A DNA stretch of 64,000 nucleotides from an uncultured Desulfobacteraceae bacterium (lineage in GTDB: Bacteria > Desulfobacterota > Desulfobacteria > Desulfobacterales > UBA5852): contig CAJXSL010000001.1 of assembly GCA_913060875.1 (NCBI GenBank), positions 950,464 through 1,014,463 on the forward strand, in the 5' to 3' direction. The notes under the pieces were generated by a model, which was given only the letters and a program-made list of their open reading frames with translations, did no database searches and had not been told where the DNA came from. Each line of letters opens with the position of its first letter. Position 1 is the first letter of the stretch. Positions 44,283 through 54,721 of the stretch are shown here, one piece after another. A program made the translations under genes and the position numbers.

Positions 44283-44988
44283 TGCGATGGGGGGGCGTAA
44301 CCGCAGCGTAAAGCGGTCGGCTTTTCACGTAATCAGCCGATATGCGTTCCAGCACGGTCTATCGTAAAAGCCGGATCAAACCATTTGCGTTAGACGTCCG
44401 ATTCCCCGGGGGGGACTAAAGATCGGCGTTACGCGGTTCCCTTCATCGCTGCGGCGTGCAAGAGTACGCCTTACGCTTCAGGGGACCGCAAGCCTTGATC
44501 GCGAACGTTTTACGCATCCGTCCTGCGATGGGGGGCGTAACCGCAGCGTAAAGCGGTCGGCTTTTCACGTAATCAGCCGATATGCGTTCCAGCACGGTCT
44601 ATCGTAAAAGCCGGATCAAATCATTTGCGTTAGACGTCCGATTCCCCGGGGGGGGACTAAAGATCGGCGTTACGCGGTTCCCTTCATCGCTGCGGCGTAC
44701 AAGCGTACGCCTCACGCTTCAGGGGACCGCAAGCCGTATCGCGAACGTTTTACGCATCCGTCCTGCGATGGGGGGCGTAACCGCAGCGTAAAGCGATCGG
44801 CTTTTCACGTAAAAGGCCGGTATGCGTTCCAGCACGGTCTATCGTAAAAGCCGGATCAAACCATTTGCGTTAGACATCCGATTCCCCGGGGGGGACTAAA
44901 GATCGGCGTTACGCGGCCCCCTTCATCGCTGCGGCGTACAAGCGTACGCCTCACTCTTCAGGGGACCGCAAGCCGTATCGCGAACGGG
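44180..44988. repeat. Tandem array of R1-containing units, period about 240 bp
   Basis: GATCGGCGTTACGCGG recurs at 44180, 44421, 44662 and 44901, spaced 241, 241 and 239 bp. Each unit holds the R1 core with the right arm plus a near-identical linker (CGCAGCGTAAAGCGGTCGGC..., then GATTCCCCGGGGG). Only the first unit has the matching left arm, and the fourth breaks off near 44988. Units differ by a few substitutions. No protein-coding signal is seen, and the gap up to 45166 holds no other feature. Confidence 0.88.
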
Positions 44989-45166
44989 TGACGATGACAA
45001 TTGCACCGGCGGGGGTGATCATGGTATTCCAACCCCAATGGCTGCTGCTGGGTCTTTACGGGTGCCTCCGGAACCGGCCTGCCATCGACCATCAAGATTC
45101 TGAACCTCCAATGACAACACATCGATTTCGACCGCTGTCACAACTTACGCACAGGGGAGAATGCAC

Positions 45167-45907
45167 ATGCCGAAGAAGATCTTGATCACGGGGGCCTCGT
45201 CCGGCATCGGACGGGCGTTGGCTTATGAACTGGCGGGCAGGGGATACGCCCTGGCCCTGACGGCCCGGCGTATGGAAACGCTGGAAGAAATCCGGAAGGA
45301 CATCCAGGTCCGGCATCCCGGCGTCACGGTTGTGGTCCATCCGCTGGATGTGACAGCCTTCGAGACCGTTCCCGGCGTTATTGCGGCCTGCGCCGAGGGG
45401 CTCGGGGGGCTGGACATCCTGTTTGCCAATGCCGGCATCAGTCGGGGTGAAAAAGTGGGGCGGGGTCGGTTCGACAAAGCCCGGCTTACTATTGAAACCA
45501 ATCTTTTGGGCGCCATGGCCACCGTGGATGCCGCCGTGGCCTATTTTCTCCAACAGGGTCACGGCCATGTCGTGGGCGTTGCTTCGCTTATTGCTTTCCT
45601 GGGATTTCCGCGCATGGCGTCCTATGGTGCGGCCAAGGCCGGCTTGGCCATTTATCTCGAATCCCTGCGGGCGGAGGTCCACCGGAAGAATATCCAGGTG
45701 ACGGTGTTGAACCCCGGCTATATCGACACGCCCCTCAACGACATGCTGAAGAGCCGGCCGTTTCTCGTCTCGGCTGAAAAAGGGGCCGCCCTGATTGCCG
45801 GCATGATCGAACGCAAAGTGAAAAGGTCCACCGTGCCGGTCTGGCCCTGGTGTCTCCTGGGGCGGCTGCTGAAATGGCTGCCCACCAGTGTCATCGCCAG
45901 GTTTTAG
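45167..45907 (+). CDS. Short-chain dehydrogenase/reductase
   Basis: A 246-residue classical SDR. The N-terminal Rossmann motif TGASSGIG is at residues 8-15, NAG is in FANAGISRG, the catalytic Ser is in VGVASLIAF, and Tyr-x3-Lys is in SYGAAKAG. An Arg in LTARR after the second strand suggests NADP preference. Start ATG 45167 is favoured over ATG 45161, which lies too close to the ribosome site (AGGGGAGA). The C-terminal hydrophobic stretch VPVWPWCLLGRLLKWLP may touch the membrane, as in lipid-modifying SDRs. It lies 55 bp before the mechanosensitive channel gene. Substrate unknown. Confidence 0.9.
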   Translation: MPKKILITGASSGIGRALAYELAGRGYALALTARRMETLEEIRKDIQVRHPGVTVVVHPLDVTAFETVPGVIAACAEGLGGLDILFANAGISRGEKVGRGRFDKARLTIETNLLGAMATVDAAVAYFLQQGHGHVVGVASLIAFLGFPRMASYGAAKAGLAIYLESLRAEVHRKNIQVTVLNPGYIDTPLNDMLKSRPFLVSAEKGAALIAGMIERKVKRSTVPVWPWCLLGRLLKWLPTSVIARF

Positions 45908-45962
45908 CCCGGAAGGGGGGGGCGGCTTTCCATGTTTACTCCCGGACCAAGGAATATCGGCT

Positions 45963-48386
45963 ATGCGCATTAAGGACATCATTCTGCTATTCGGCTTGAT
46001 CCTGCTGGGTCCTGCGCTGTTGATCGTCCCGACGGAACTGGTTGCCCAGACGGCTGAAAAACCGGTGGCCGAATCCTCACCTGCTGAAAAACCCGCCCCC
46101 GTGCCCGAACTTCAGGATATCGTTCCTCTGGCGGCCAACCTCAGCGAGCGGCTGGAGCGCCTCAATGGGCAGTTGGCCAAGCTCGAAACCACCGAACAGC
46201 TGGAGACAGATCTGGCCCCCAGCTTTGAAGCCATCACGAAATTCAAGGAACAGCTATCGGAGTTGGCGTCGGCTGCGGAACCGGATTTTGGCCTGCTGAG
46301 AGGCCTTAAATATGTTGTCCAGCTTGAAGACAACCGAATCAAAAACGTTCTGGACCAGATTACCGGCAGCATCGGCACGATTGAAGAAGCCATTGACGAA
46401 TGGCGGCGGGAGCAACAGAAGTGGGCCTCTTGGCGCAAGGCCCTGTCCCAGGACAACCTCTACAGATACGTCAAACCTACCTTTGTCTCCGTGGAAGACA
46501 TGTTCCGCGATGCCGAGCGCATTATCGAAAAACACCTCAAGCCTTTTCTTGCGGTCCAGCAGAAAGCATGGCAGGCCCAGAATCGCCTCTCGGATCTTCA
46601 GCAGCGTATCGACACCATGATCGTGGCCATACGCGGCAAAGCCCTGGGAACTGCGACACCCTTCCTCTTCTCTAAAGGATTCCTGGCTCAATTCGACAGT
46701 AGTCTTGTGGAGGATTTCGCTAAAGGCATCCGGGCGATTCCCCTGCCCGAGGTTCAATATGTGGCGCAACGGATATGGGTTCTGCTGCTGCAGATCTTCG
46801 TTATCGTGGCACTTATTGCGGCCTTCCGCCGTCGGCCCGATCTCCTGAAACGATCTGACCGCCTGGAGTGGTTTGCGAACCGGTCGGCGGCCACCGGCTG
46901 TTTTGTCGGCATTGTCGTGTTAAGCGACATCTTTGCAGCGACCATTCACCTGCGGCTGGCGTTGACCTTTGTCCTTGTTTTGGTCACCGGTCGCCTGCTG
47001 GGAGGCATCATTAAGGAAAAATGGCTGCAGCGGTCGATTTACGCGTTGCTGGCGATTCATCTGCTGGTGCAAATCTTCGATGAAATCAATCTACCGGCGC
47101 CCATGATGCGACTGTTTGTGGCGCTAGCTGCCCTGGCCGGACTTTTGGCCTTCGGACGTCATGTCATCGCCTGGCGGAAAAAGGCCAGGTTCCAGACATG
47201 GTTCCTGCGGTTGTGCCTGGCGGTATTGACCGTGACCCTGGCCGCGGAAATGTTTGGTTTCAGCCGCCTGGCCGAATATCTTTTCTTTTCATCGGTGGAC
47301 ACCATCCTTGCGCTGGTGATGGCCTGGATGCTGGTTCGTTTTCTACAGGGGATCATCGAAGTGCTGGTCCGCAGCCGCCGCCTCGAAAAGTTTGCCCTGA
47401 TCCGCAACAATGCCCCCAAGATCATCGCAAGGACCGATCTGGTCTGCATCGTTGCCATCGGGTTGTGGGTGCTCGTGGATCTCCTGCGGACATGGAAAAT
47501 CTACGCCGATATGGATACGGCCCTGGCGCATATTCTGGCGTTGGGTCTGACAGTCGGGGACCGTCATTTTTCCATTGGTTTGATGCTGGCCGCCGGGGCG
47601 GTTCTGTACGGCGCCTTTTTGCTTTCCTGGTCCCTGCAGTCGCTTTTGCTGGACGGGGTCATCCTGTCCCGCAAAATGCAGCAGGGCGTTCGTATTTCCA
47701 TGGCCCGTCTGATTCATTATGCCATTGTCCTGGTGGGATTCCTGTTCACCCTATCGGTGCTGGGATTCGATTTTACCAACATCGCCATCATCGGCGGCGC
47801 TCTGGGAGTCGGCATCGGGTTCGGCATGCAGACCATCGTGAATAATTTCGTGTGCGGCCTGATCATGCTTTTCGAACGCCCCCTCAAGGTGGGCGATTCG
47901 GTGGAGTTCGGCACTCACCTCGGCCGGGTCAAACATGTGGGCCTGCGGGCCACGGTGGTGGAGACCTACGACCATGCCGAGATCGTGGTCCCCAACGCCG
48001 ACCTGATTACCGGCCAGGTGACCAACTGGACCCTGGCCGCACGCCGCCGTCGGCTGAAACTGCCGGTGGGAGTGGCCTACGGATCGGATGTATCCCTGGT
48101 GATGCAGACCCTGATCGAAATTGCCGAGGACCACGTGCTGGTATTGAGCGACCCCAAACCTGTTGTTATCTTCTTCGGGTTCGGGGCCAGTTCGCTGGAT
48201 TTTGAACTGCGTGTCTGGATTGCGGATTTCGACAGCCGCCGGGTCGTGCAGAGCGAGATTAACCAGGATATCGACCAGCGCTTCCGGGAACTGGCGATCG
48301 AGATCCCCTTTCCCCAGCAAGATCTTCACCTGCGCAGCGTGGATCCCTCTGTTTCGGGTCCGATGGCGACAAACGTCCCCGATTGA
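45963..48386 (+). CDS. MscS-family mechanosensitive channel with long periplasmic N-terminus
   Basis: The 807-residue protein has a signal peptide, then about 250 residues of coiled-coil periplasmic domain (LSERLERLNGQLAKLETTEQ). Ten or more membrane helices precede the MscS core. The pore helix and beta domain are seen in LGVGIGFGMQTIVNNFVCGL, followed by FERPLKVGDSVEFGTHLGRV and VVPNADLITGQVTNWT. The overall layout is that of MscK/YbiO-like large channels, which release osmolytes on hypo-osmotic shock. Start ATG 45963 opens the signal peptide. The tamB-like gene follows and the reading frames nearly touch. Confidence 0.9.
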   Translation: MRIKDIILLFGLILLGPALLIVPTELVAQTAEKPVAESSPAEKPAPVPELQDIVPLAANLSERLERLNGQLAKLETTEQLETDLAPSFEAITKFKEQLSELASAAEPDFGLLRGLKYVVQLEDNRIKNVLDQITGSIGTIEEAIDEWRREQQKWASWRKALSQDNLYRYVKPTFVSVEDMFRDAERIIEKHLKPFLAVQQKAWQAQNRLSDLQQRIDTMIVAIRGKALGTATPFLFSKGFLAQFDSSLVEDFAKGIRAIPLPEVQYVAQRIWVLLLQIFVIVALIAAFRRRPDLLKRSDRLEWFANRSAATGCFVGIVVLSDIFAATIHLRLALTFVLVLVTGRLLGGIIKEKWLQRSIYALLAIHLLVQIFDEINLPAPMMRLFVALAALAGLLAFGRHVIAWRKKARFQTWFLRLCLAVLTVTLAAEMFGFSRLAEYLFFSSVDTILALVMAWMLVRFLQGIIEVLVRSRRLEKFALIRNNAPKIIARTDLVCIVAIGLWVLVDLLRTWKIYADMDTALAHILALGLTVGDRHFSIGLMLAAGAVLYGAFLLSWSLQSLLLDGVILSRKMQQGVRISMARLIHYAIVLVGFLFTLSVLGFDFTNIAIIGGALGVGIGFGMQTIVNNFVCGLIMLFERPLKVGDSVEFGTHLGRVKHVGLRATVVETYDHAEIVVPNADLITGQVTNWTLAARRRRLKLPVGVAYGSDVSLVMQTLIEIAEDHVLVLSDPKPVVIFFGFGASSLDFELRVWIADFDSRRVVQSEINQDIDQRFRELAIEIPFPQQDLHLRSVDPSVSGPMATNVPD

Positions 48387-48415
48387 TTAGAAGCCTTCTC
48401 CGAGAGGATGCTGAG

Positions 48416-51400
48416 GTGAACCTGCGGTGGCATGGGTATCGATGGGGGGCCGCTTTCCTGCTGGCGGCGGCCGCATTAACGCTGGGCGTTTACCTGTTGC
48501 GTGGCGTTTTTCTCTACCCATACCTGAGAAAGGCCGCCGTCGCGTTTTTTGAATCCGATCTGAACCTGCAGCTTGCCCTGGATGACATCAGCGGATCGTT
48601 GGTCACCGATCTCGAGATTGCAAACCTCCGGATCAGCAGCATCGAGCCGGCGGACACCCCCCTGAAGGTAAACGTTTCCAATGTTCATCTACGCTATCGC
48701 CTGATCGACCTTCTCCATGGCATCGACGCCCTCATTGCCGGCCTGACCATCGAAGTGGATCGCCCCGCGGTGCATATCGATATGTCGCGACCGTCATCGA
48801 CGCCTTCGGCGGCCGACGATCCGGAAGCCTTCGGCGGGTGGCCGGAAAACCTCCCCCGCGTTTACATCCATGACGGACAACTGGACTTGCAGGGCGATGG
48901 ATACGAAAGCCGGTTTGGCGGCTTATCCCTCGCACCGTCTGCCGGCAATGCAAGCGCGGCTAACGCCTATACAGTCGCGGTGCGTGACTGGCGCTGGCAT
49001 CTGCCGCCGCTGCGCGACGGTCAGGCCGAAGCCCGGGCCCGCATTGACGTGGAACCATCCGGGCGGCTTGCCGTGCACCAGCTTGCCCTGAATCGGAGCG
49101 TCCTGATCGAAAAAGGCTGGGTGGACCTGTCCCAATTGCCCCGAAGCCTGTTTTTCGATGGCCTGATTCTTATCCAAAACGGCAGTTTGACGGTGAAAGG
49201 AAGGCATGATGACGACACCCTTGACCTGAAAATTACCGGCGGAGGACTGGATTTGGCCCTCATCGAGCAAATCATGGACGGGCCGGATCTGTCCTTGAAC
49301 GGGCATGTCGCGATCGAGGCCGATATCCGGCTGCCCTACGCCCATCCGGAATTCCTGGCCGGAGAAATGATGCTCCGCGCCGGTGCCGGGCAATGGAAGT
49401 CCCTTGCCTGGAAACATGGCCGCTTGCATGCCCAGGCCGGTGAGGGCATCCTGACCGTATCTCAGGCCGACTGGCAGAGTGACGGCAACTCCGGCCGAAT
49501 CCGCGATTTGTCCCTGCCGACGGCGGTTCTGTTCGGTGGGCCGACCCATCAGCTGCCGGGGCGGCTGACCGCCGCCTTCGATTTCTCCCTGGAGGATATA
49601 CCACCGTTGTTGGCGCTTTTCGGACAAGAGATCCATCCGGCCATCGGCGCGGCGCCGCCCCACCATTTGGTTTTGAAAGGGCATGTCCAAGAGGGGATCC
49701 TTACGGTCAGCGAAGGGCAGCTGGTTTCCGGGGGCAGTACGATTGGATTGCAGCGCCTGAAGACCGACCTGACAGCCTTGAAGGGCAGGGCGACGGACCT
49801 GGAGGCCGCAGCAACCATCAATGTGCCCGATTTAGGGGACCTTGCGGCACTGCTGCCGCTTCCGCCCCTGAGCGGCCAGCTGCAGGGCGACATTTCTTTT
49901 GACGGATCGTTGCAGGCGCCTAAAGGCACGGTCACGCTGAAGGGGAGGAATCTAGGGGGTGCCGGTATCCGTCTCGGCGATCTGGATGTATTCGGTCGGT
50001 CCGACGGGGCCTGGTTCACAGTCAAAACGCTTGCGCTCCACAACCGCACCGACCGGTTGAACATCACGGGTCGCGTCCACCTGGAATCCGGACAGTTGGA
50101 AGATGTTCAAGGGGTGTTACGCATTCAGAAGGTCGGCAATTACGCCAATTCGTTTCTGCCCGCTGCGTGGCGGGCCGAGGGGGAACTCGACTTCCAGGCT
50201 GCGGTGGAGGGGACCCTGGTGCAACCGCAGATACGGGCCGCTTTCGGGTTGTCAAAAGCCGTTTTGGGTGCGTTGACCGCGGAGAAGGCCCAGGGACAGT
50301 TGAAAATTTCGCGAAACAGTCTGGATGTCGAGCATATTGAAATGCAGTCATCGCTGGGCGACATCATGCTGGCGGGACGGATGGATTACAGTGGTGATGG
50401 GGCCCCTTTGAAGTTCGATGTAAAGGAATTCGCTTTCCAGCGCGGCGACACCGCCATGCACATGTCGGCACCGGTCCGGATTTCAGAGAGGCCAAATGAC
50501 CGCTGGCAAATAGACCCGCTGGTGCTGGAGGGTACCGCCGGTCGTTTGATGATCGCAGGTGAACTGGGGTGGCCGGGCCAGACGGATATAACGATCAACC
50601 TGGACGGGCTTAGCAGCGGCGACTGGCTGGGCACTGAGAGTGGCCCGATCCAGTCTTTCTCCGGATTGACGGCCCGCATTCACCTGGCCGGTACGGCCGC
50701 GGACCACACGATGGAGATCGAAGGCCGGTTGCCGCGCCTGATTGTTAGAGAAGCACCGCGTCCGCTGCAAGGGCGCTTCGACATCGCGGCAACTGCTGAC
50801 GGGATTGAGATCCGCCAGTGGGCCTGGAACGACGGTGCCGGTGCGCAATGGATCGCCACCGGCCATCTGCCCGTGGCCTATAACGATGGCTGGCAAACGC
50901 TGCCCGGGCAACTTCAATTGCATGCCGCACTTGATATCGCGGAAGGCATTGACCTGCAGGGCTTCATGCCGGATTTGCCCCTGACCATGGGGGCTGTCCG
51001 GGCACGACTCGATCTCGCTGGAACAGCAGGGTCACCTGTCGGTACCCTCCAGACCCGGATCCACGACCTGTTTCTGGCCCTCCCCGACGGCGGGAGGCCC
51101 CAGGGGCCGTTTGAAGCCCGGGCCACCCTGCGGGTTCACCGGGAGGGGGTGGATCTGGAAAATTTGGACATCGCATCAGCGCAGGCTTCCTTGCGCGGCC
51201 AGGGGCTGTGGCGGGCCGACGCACCCCCGGTAAATTGGGCGGCTTTTAAATACCAGCCGCCGGAAGGATCCCTGGCCGCCTCGGCCGATATCGCCATCCC
51301 GGACCTGGGATGGCTGGCTGGCATGGTCGCCGGTGTCCAAAGAATAACCGGCCGGTTGAACGGTTCCCTGAAGGTGGACGGTTCCCTCGAGAATCCTGCC

Positions 51401-52510
51401 ATCGCGGCCGACCTTGCGCTTCGGGGGGGCAGCCTGCAGCCGGAAGGTGATGCCCCGCCGCTGAAATCCTTGCAGGCCGATCTCGAAGCCGACGGCACCC
51501 GGCTGACGGTTCGATCCTGCCGGGGTGAGATCGGCGGGGCCCCCTTTGAGATGGCAGGCGATCTCCGGTGGTCGGATGCGAAGGGCTGGGTGACGGACTT
51601 CCACTTCACCGGCGCCAATCTGTTGCTCTACCGCACCGCCGACATCCGGGTGCGGGCCGATACCGACCTGCATCTGGCGGGGCCTGTAGAGAAAATGGCC
51701 CTCCAGGGCGAGGTGCGGTTGGCCAACAGCCGCTTCCGGCGCAACGTCGATATTTTCAGCTTTTTAAAAATCGCCCCCGCCTCAACCGGGACGCCCTCGG
51801 AAGTATTGTTCTCGATGCCCGATCCGCCGTTGAGCGATATGACCTTCGACGTAAACATCGATAGCAAGACCCCCTTCGAGTTGGCCAACAATGTGGTCAG
51901 GGGCAGTTTGCGTCCCCACCTCCATCTCGGGGGGACAGGGGCGCTGCCCCTTATCACGGGAGACGTCTACCTGGATCCCATCCGCCTGCGCCTGCCCGCC
52001 GGTACCATGACGATCCAGTCGGGTGTCATTCGGTTTCTGCCGTCACGGGCCAATCGTCCCATGATGGATTTGCAGGGCGAAGGTAAAGCGTTCGATTACG
52101 ATATTACCGCCTTGATCGAGGGGCCCCTCGACGAACCCCAGGTGACCCTGTCTTCTTCACCGCCGTTGCCCGGCGACCAGCTGATGCTGATGCTCCTGAC
52201 GGGTCAACCCCCGGCGGATAAGAGCAGCACGGATACCCGGGGGGTGCCCATGAATCTGGCCGTCTATATCGGGCAGGATTTGCTCCATCAGTGGTTTGGC
52301 GGAGAGTCGGAATCCTGGGCCTCCATCCTGGACCGCTTCGATGTAACGGTTGGCCGCCGGGTAACGCGTGCAGGGGATGAAACCCTGGAGGCCGAGTTCC
52401 GTCTCGGGGAGAATGTTATCAGGGATGGGGACAGCATCTACATTACGGGCGAGAAAGATGTCTTCGATTTTTACAATGCGGGGGTTAAATTTGTCTTCCG
52501 GTTCCAATAG
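48416..52510 (+). CDS. tamB: TamB-like translocation and assembly module protein
   Basis: The 1364-residue protein is anchored by one N-terminal helix (AAFLLAAAALTLGVYLL), followed by a long repetitive beta-rich AsmA/TamB region. The C-terminal DUF490 domain has the family end motifs VTLSSSPPLPGDQLMLMLLTG and FDVTVGRRVTRAGDE. TamB-like proteins bridge the periplasm and serve outer-membrane protein assembly or phospholipid transport. GTG 48416 is preferred because AGAGGATG lies correctly before it; a TTG at 48383 is in frame. The tamA-like gene follows with an overlap of about 35 bp. The order here (tamB first) is the reverse of E. coli tamA-tamB. Confidence 0.88.
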   Translation: MNLRWHGYRWGAAFLLAAAALTLGVYLLRGVFLYPYLRKAAVAFFESDLNLQLALDDISGSLVTDLEIANLRISSIEPADTPLKVNVSNVHLRYRLIDLLHGIDALIAGLTIEVDRPAVHIDMSRPSSTPSAADDPEAFGGWPENLPRVYIHDGQLDLQGDGYESRFGGLSLAPSAGNASAANAYTVAVRDWRWHLPPLRDGQAEARARIDVEPSGRLAVHQLALNRSVLIEKGWVDLSQLPRSLFFDGLILIQNGSLTVKGRHDDDTLDLKITGGGLDLALIEQIMDGPDLSLNGHVAIEADIRLPYAHPEFLAGEMMLRAGAGQWKSLAWKHGRLHAQAGEGILTVSQADWQSDGNSGRIRDLSLPTAVLFGGPTHQLPGRLTAAFDFSLEDIPPLLALFGQEIHPAIGAAPPHHLVLKGHVQEGILTVSEGQLVSGGSTIGLQRLKTDLTALKGRATDLEAAATINVPDLGDLAALLPLPPLSGQLQGDISFDGSLQAPKGTVTLKGRNLGGAGIRLGDLDVFGRSDGAWFTVKTLALHNRTDRLNITGRVHLESGQLEDVQGVLRIQKVGNYANSFLPAAWRAEGELDFQAAVEGTLVQPQIRAAFGLSKAVLGALTAEKAQGQLKISRNSLDVEHIEMQSSLGDIMLAGRMDYSGDGAPLKFDVKEFAFQRGDTAMHMSAPVRISERPNDRWQIDPLVLEGTAGRLMIAGELGWPGQTDITINLDGLSSGDWLGTESGPIQSFSGLTARIHLAGTAADHTMEIEGRLPRLIVREAPRPLQGRFDIAATADGIEIRQWAWNDGAGAQWIATGHLPVAYNDGWQTLPGQLQLHAALDIAEGIDLQGFMPDLPLTMGAVRARLDLAGTAGSPVGTLQTRIHDLFLALPDGGRPQGPFEARATLRVHREGVDLENLDIASAQASLRGQGLWRADAPPVNWAAFKYQPPEGSLAASADIAIPDLGWLAGMVAGVQRITGRLNGSLKVDGSLENPAIAADLALRGGSLQPEGDAPPLKSLQADLEADGTRLTVRSCRGEIGGAPFEMAGDLRWSDAKGWVTDFHFTGANLLLYRTADIRVRADTDLHLAGPVEKMALQGEVRLANSRFRRNVDIFSFLKIAPASTGTPSEVLFSMPDPPLSDMTFDVNIDSKTPFELANNVVRGSLRPHLHLGGTGALPLITGDVYLDPIRLRLPAGTMTIQSGVIRFLPSRANRPMMDLQGEGKAFDYDITALIEGPLDEPQVTLSSSPPLPGDQLMLMLLTGQPPADKSSTDTRGVPMNLAVYIGQDLLHQWFGGESESWASILDRFDVTVGRRVTRAGDETLEAEFRLGENVIRDGDSIYITGEKDVFDFYNAGVKFVFRFQ

Positions 52511-54650
52511 TCGGCGACGCGTTTTCAAATACGCGGCCCACCGGTCGAAGGCGGTCTGGGGCCTGGGGTTGGCGCTGGTCTTGGTCCTGGCGCCCGTCGC
52601 GACAGTTCCTGCCTCCGACGAGGGCCGTTTCGAATTTCGGTTCGTGGGCAACCGCCAGCTGAGCGATGCGGCCTTGCACCGGGCAGCGGGTGCCGAATTG
52701 GAAGCCTTCGTCCAAAACAAAGGGCGTGAAGCCGACCTCGTGGATGCCGTTTTCCAGATGACGATCCACTACCGCCGGGAAGGCTATGCGTTTGCGCAGG
52801 TGACCTATGCCCGGGAGCAGCACGATGACCGCGTGCGGGTTGTTTTTACCGTCGAAGAGGGGCCTCGCGTATGGGTTGAGGCCATCCGCTTTGTAGGGGA
52901 CGTGACGGTTCCCAAAGAAGATCTGGAGGCCCTTTTTGCGACGGCCCAATTGGTTTTTTTTCGATCGGACATGCTGCCCTACGTCCAATCTCAAATTGAG
53001 GCTGGCACCGGTCGGGTGCGCGATTACTACCGGGCACGGGGCTATCAGGACGTGCAGGTGGATCCGCCCCGCTTGACCTTTTCGCAGGACCGCAGCCGTG
53101 TTGCGGTCGCGATACCGATATCCGAGGGGCGGCTTTATCGCCTGACCGATCTGCGCTTCAAAGGGGACCTCCCCGAGCCCCTCACCGCCGATCTCCGTGC
53201 CCTGCATGAGGCCATGGTGGGGCAGGCCTACAACCGCAGTCTGCGCCTGGTGACCCAAAGCCGCCTGGAGGAAATCTACGGCGATAAAGGCTATGCCGAC
53301 ATAAAGGTGGCCATGGATGAAAAGCGGCTTGCCGCGCCGGAAGGCATCCGCCTGGAGGCGGTCATCACCAGCGGCCCGCTGGTGACCATCGAGCGCATCG
53401 AGGTGCGGGGCGCGCGAAAGACAGCTTCGAATTTCATCCGCCGCCGGCTCAAGTTCAAACCCGGCGATCGCTACAGCCTGACAAAAGAACGGGAGAGTTT
53501 CCGGGCGCTTTACCGCACCGGCCTGTTTTCCAGGGTGGACATTTTCCTCGAAGATCCGGGGGCGCCCGGGCGGCGGATCCTGGTGGTTGTGGTAACCGAG
53601 GGGCCGGCCCGGGAATTTTACATCGAACCGGGCTGGGGGTCTTACGAACTGCTTCGGCTGCGACTGGGATGGCGTGAAAAGAATCCCTTCGGGGGCGGGC
53701 GCAATGTGGGCCTAGACACCACGGTTTCGATCAAATCCCGCCAGGTGGTGGCCAGTCTGGTGGATCCCTGGTTCCTGAATACGGAGATCACGGCGGACGT
53801 GCCCGTGTACTACAGCTACCGGGAGGAGCCCTCCTATACCCGGGAAGACATCGGTTTTTCCCCCTCGCTTTCCAGTCAATTGAGCCCCCACGTCTCGGTC
53901 ACGACGGCCTACACCCTCCGCAATACCGATCTCAGCGACGTGGATTCCTTGTCATCCCTGGAAGATGTCGAAGTGGACAACTACAATTTCGGCAGCATCA
54001 AACTCCAAACGACCTACGATGATCGTGACGATCCCTTTTATCCGGCCCGGGGAAAGCGCTTTACCTTCAGTATCGAGCACGCTGATGACTTCCTGGGCGG
54101 CGATATTATATTTACCCGCCTGACCGCCGGCATGCGGTATTTTCATTCTTTCAATCGCGACACGGTGCTGGGCCTGCGCTATGCCACCGGCTTCATCTAT
54201 CCGGGGCCGGGGGAAACCAACGTGCCGATCAGTGAGCGGTTTTTCAACGGCGGCGAGAACAGTGTCCGCAGCTTTCGCGAATCGGAACTCGGTCCCCAGG
54301 ACCCTTCGGGCGATCCGGTCGGGGGACTGGCCTTCAATACCATCAACGTGGAATTGCGGCAGCGTTTGGTAGGCGATTTGTTGGGCACGCTTTTCTTCGA
54401 TATCGGCAATGTGGCCCCCAACCGTTCCATCAGCGAAGGCAGTAGACGGCCCCCGGAGAACCGGTCGGATGCCGTTTCGGACACCCTCGCTGATTTTTTA
54501 AGTGATTTTCGGCCGGGCATCGGGATCGGACTGCAGTACAAGCTGCCGATCGGTCCGCTCCGTTGCGACCTGGCGTTCAATCCCGATGCCGACGATGACC
54601 GGGACGAAGACGATTGGGTTTTTCACTTCAGCGTGGGCATGGCGTTTTAA
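52476..54650 (+). CDS. tamA: Omp85-family outer-membrane protein (TamA/BamA-like)
   Basis: A 724-residue protein with a signal region (GLALVLVLAPVATVPASDE), several POTRA domains (about residues 40-400; for example FRFVGNRQLSDAALHRAA, VRVVFTVEEGPRVWVEAIRF and VTIERIEVRGARKTASNFIR) and a C-terminal 16-strand barrel. The barrel shows the Omp85 lid-lock motif region SVRSFRESELGP and a terminal WVFHFSVGMAF. The last residue is Phe, as expected for Bam substrates. It overlaps the end of tamB, so the pair is coupled. The start is uncertain between ATG 52476 and TTG 52491, the latter having GGGGG upstream. Confidence 0.88.
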   Translation: MRGLNLSSGSNSRRRVFKYAAHRSKAVWGLGLALVLVLAPVATVPASDEGRFEFRFVGNRQLSDAALHRAAGAELEAFVQNKGREADLVDAVFQMTIHYRREGYAFAQVTYAREQHDDRVRVVFTVEEGPRVWVEAIRFVGDVTVPKEDLEALFATAQLVFFRSDMLPYVQSQIEAGTGRVRDYYRARGYQDVQVDPPRLTFSQDRSRVAVAIPISEGRLYRLTDLRFKGDLPEPLTADLRALHEAMVGQAYNRSLRLVTQSRLEEIYGDKGYADIKVAMDEKRLAAPEGIRLEAVITSGPLVTIERIEVRGARKTASNFIRRRLKFKPGDRYSLTKERESFRALYRTGLFSRVDIFLEDPGAPGRRILVVVVTEGPAREFYIEPGWGSYELLRLRLGWREKNPFGGGRNVGLDTTVSIKSRQVVASLVDPWFLNTEITADVPVYYSYREEPSYTREDIGFSPSLSSQLSPHVSVTTAYTLRNTDLSDVDSLSSLEDVEVDNYNFGSIKLQTTYDDRDDPFYPARGKRFTFSIEHADDFLGGDIIFTRLTAGMRYFHSFNRDTVLGLRYATGFIYPGPGETNVPISERFFNGGENSVRSFRESELGPQDPSGDPVGGLAFNTINVELRQRLVGDLLGTLFFDIGNVAPNRSISEGSRRPPENRSDAVSDTLADFLSDFRPGIGIGLQYKLPIGPLRCDLAFNPDADDDRDEDDWVFHFSVGMAF

Positions 54651-54721
54651 TGGTATGCCGCAGCAACGAGGCGTGCGGTGCAGCGCCTCTATTGATCATT
54701 TGGCCCAGCGATCAAGACGGG

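Noticed and set aside
44157-44988. Integron attC array or CRISPR
   Set aside because: Unit length is about 240 bp with conserved linkers rather than unique spacers, and no integrase or Cas gene is seen. GTTAGAC resembles an attC core, but no matching complementary core was found.
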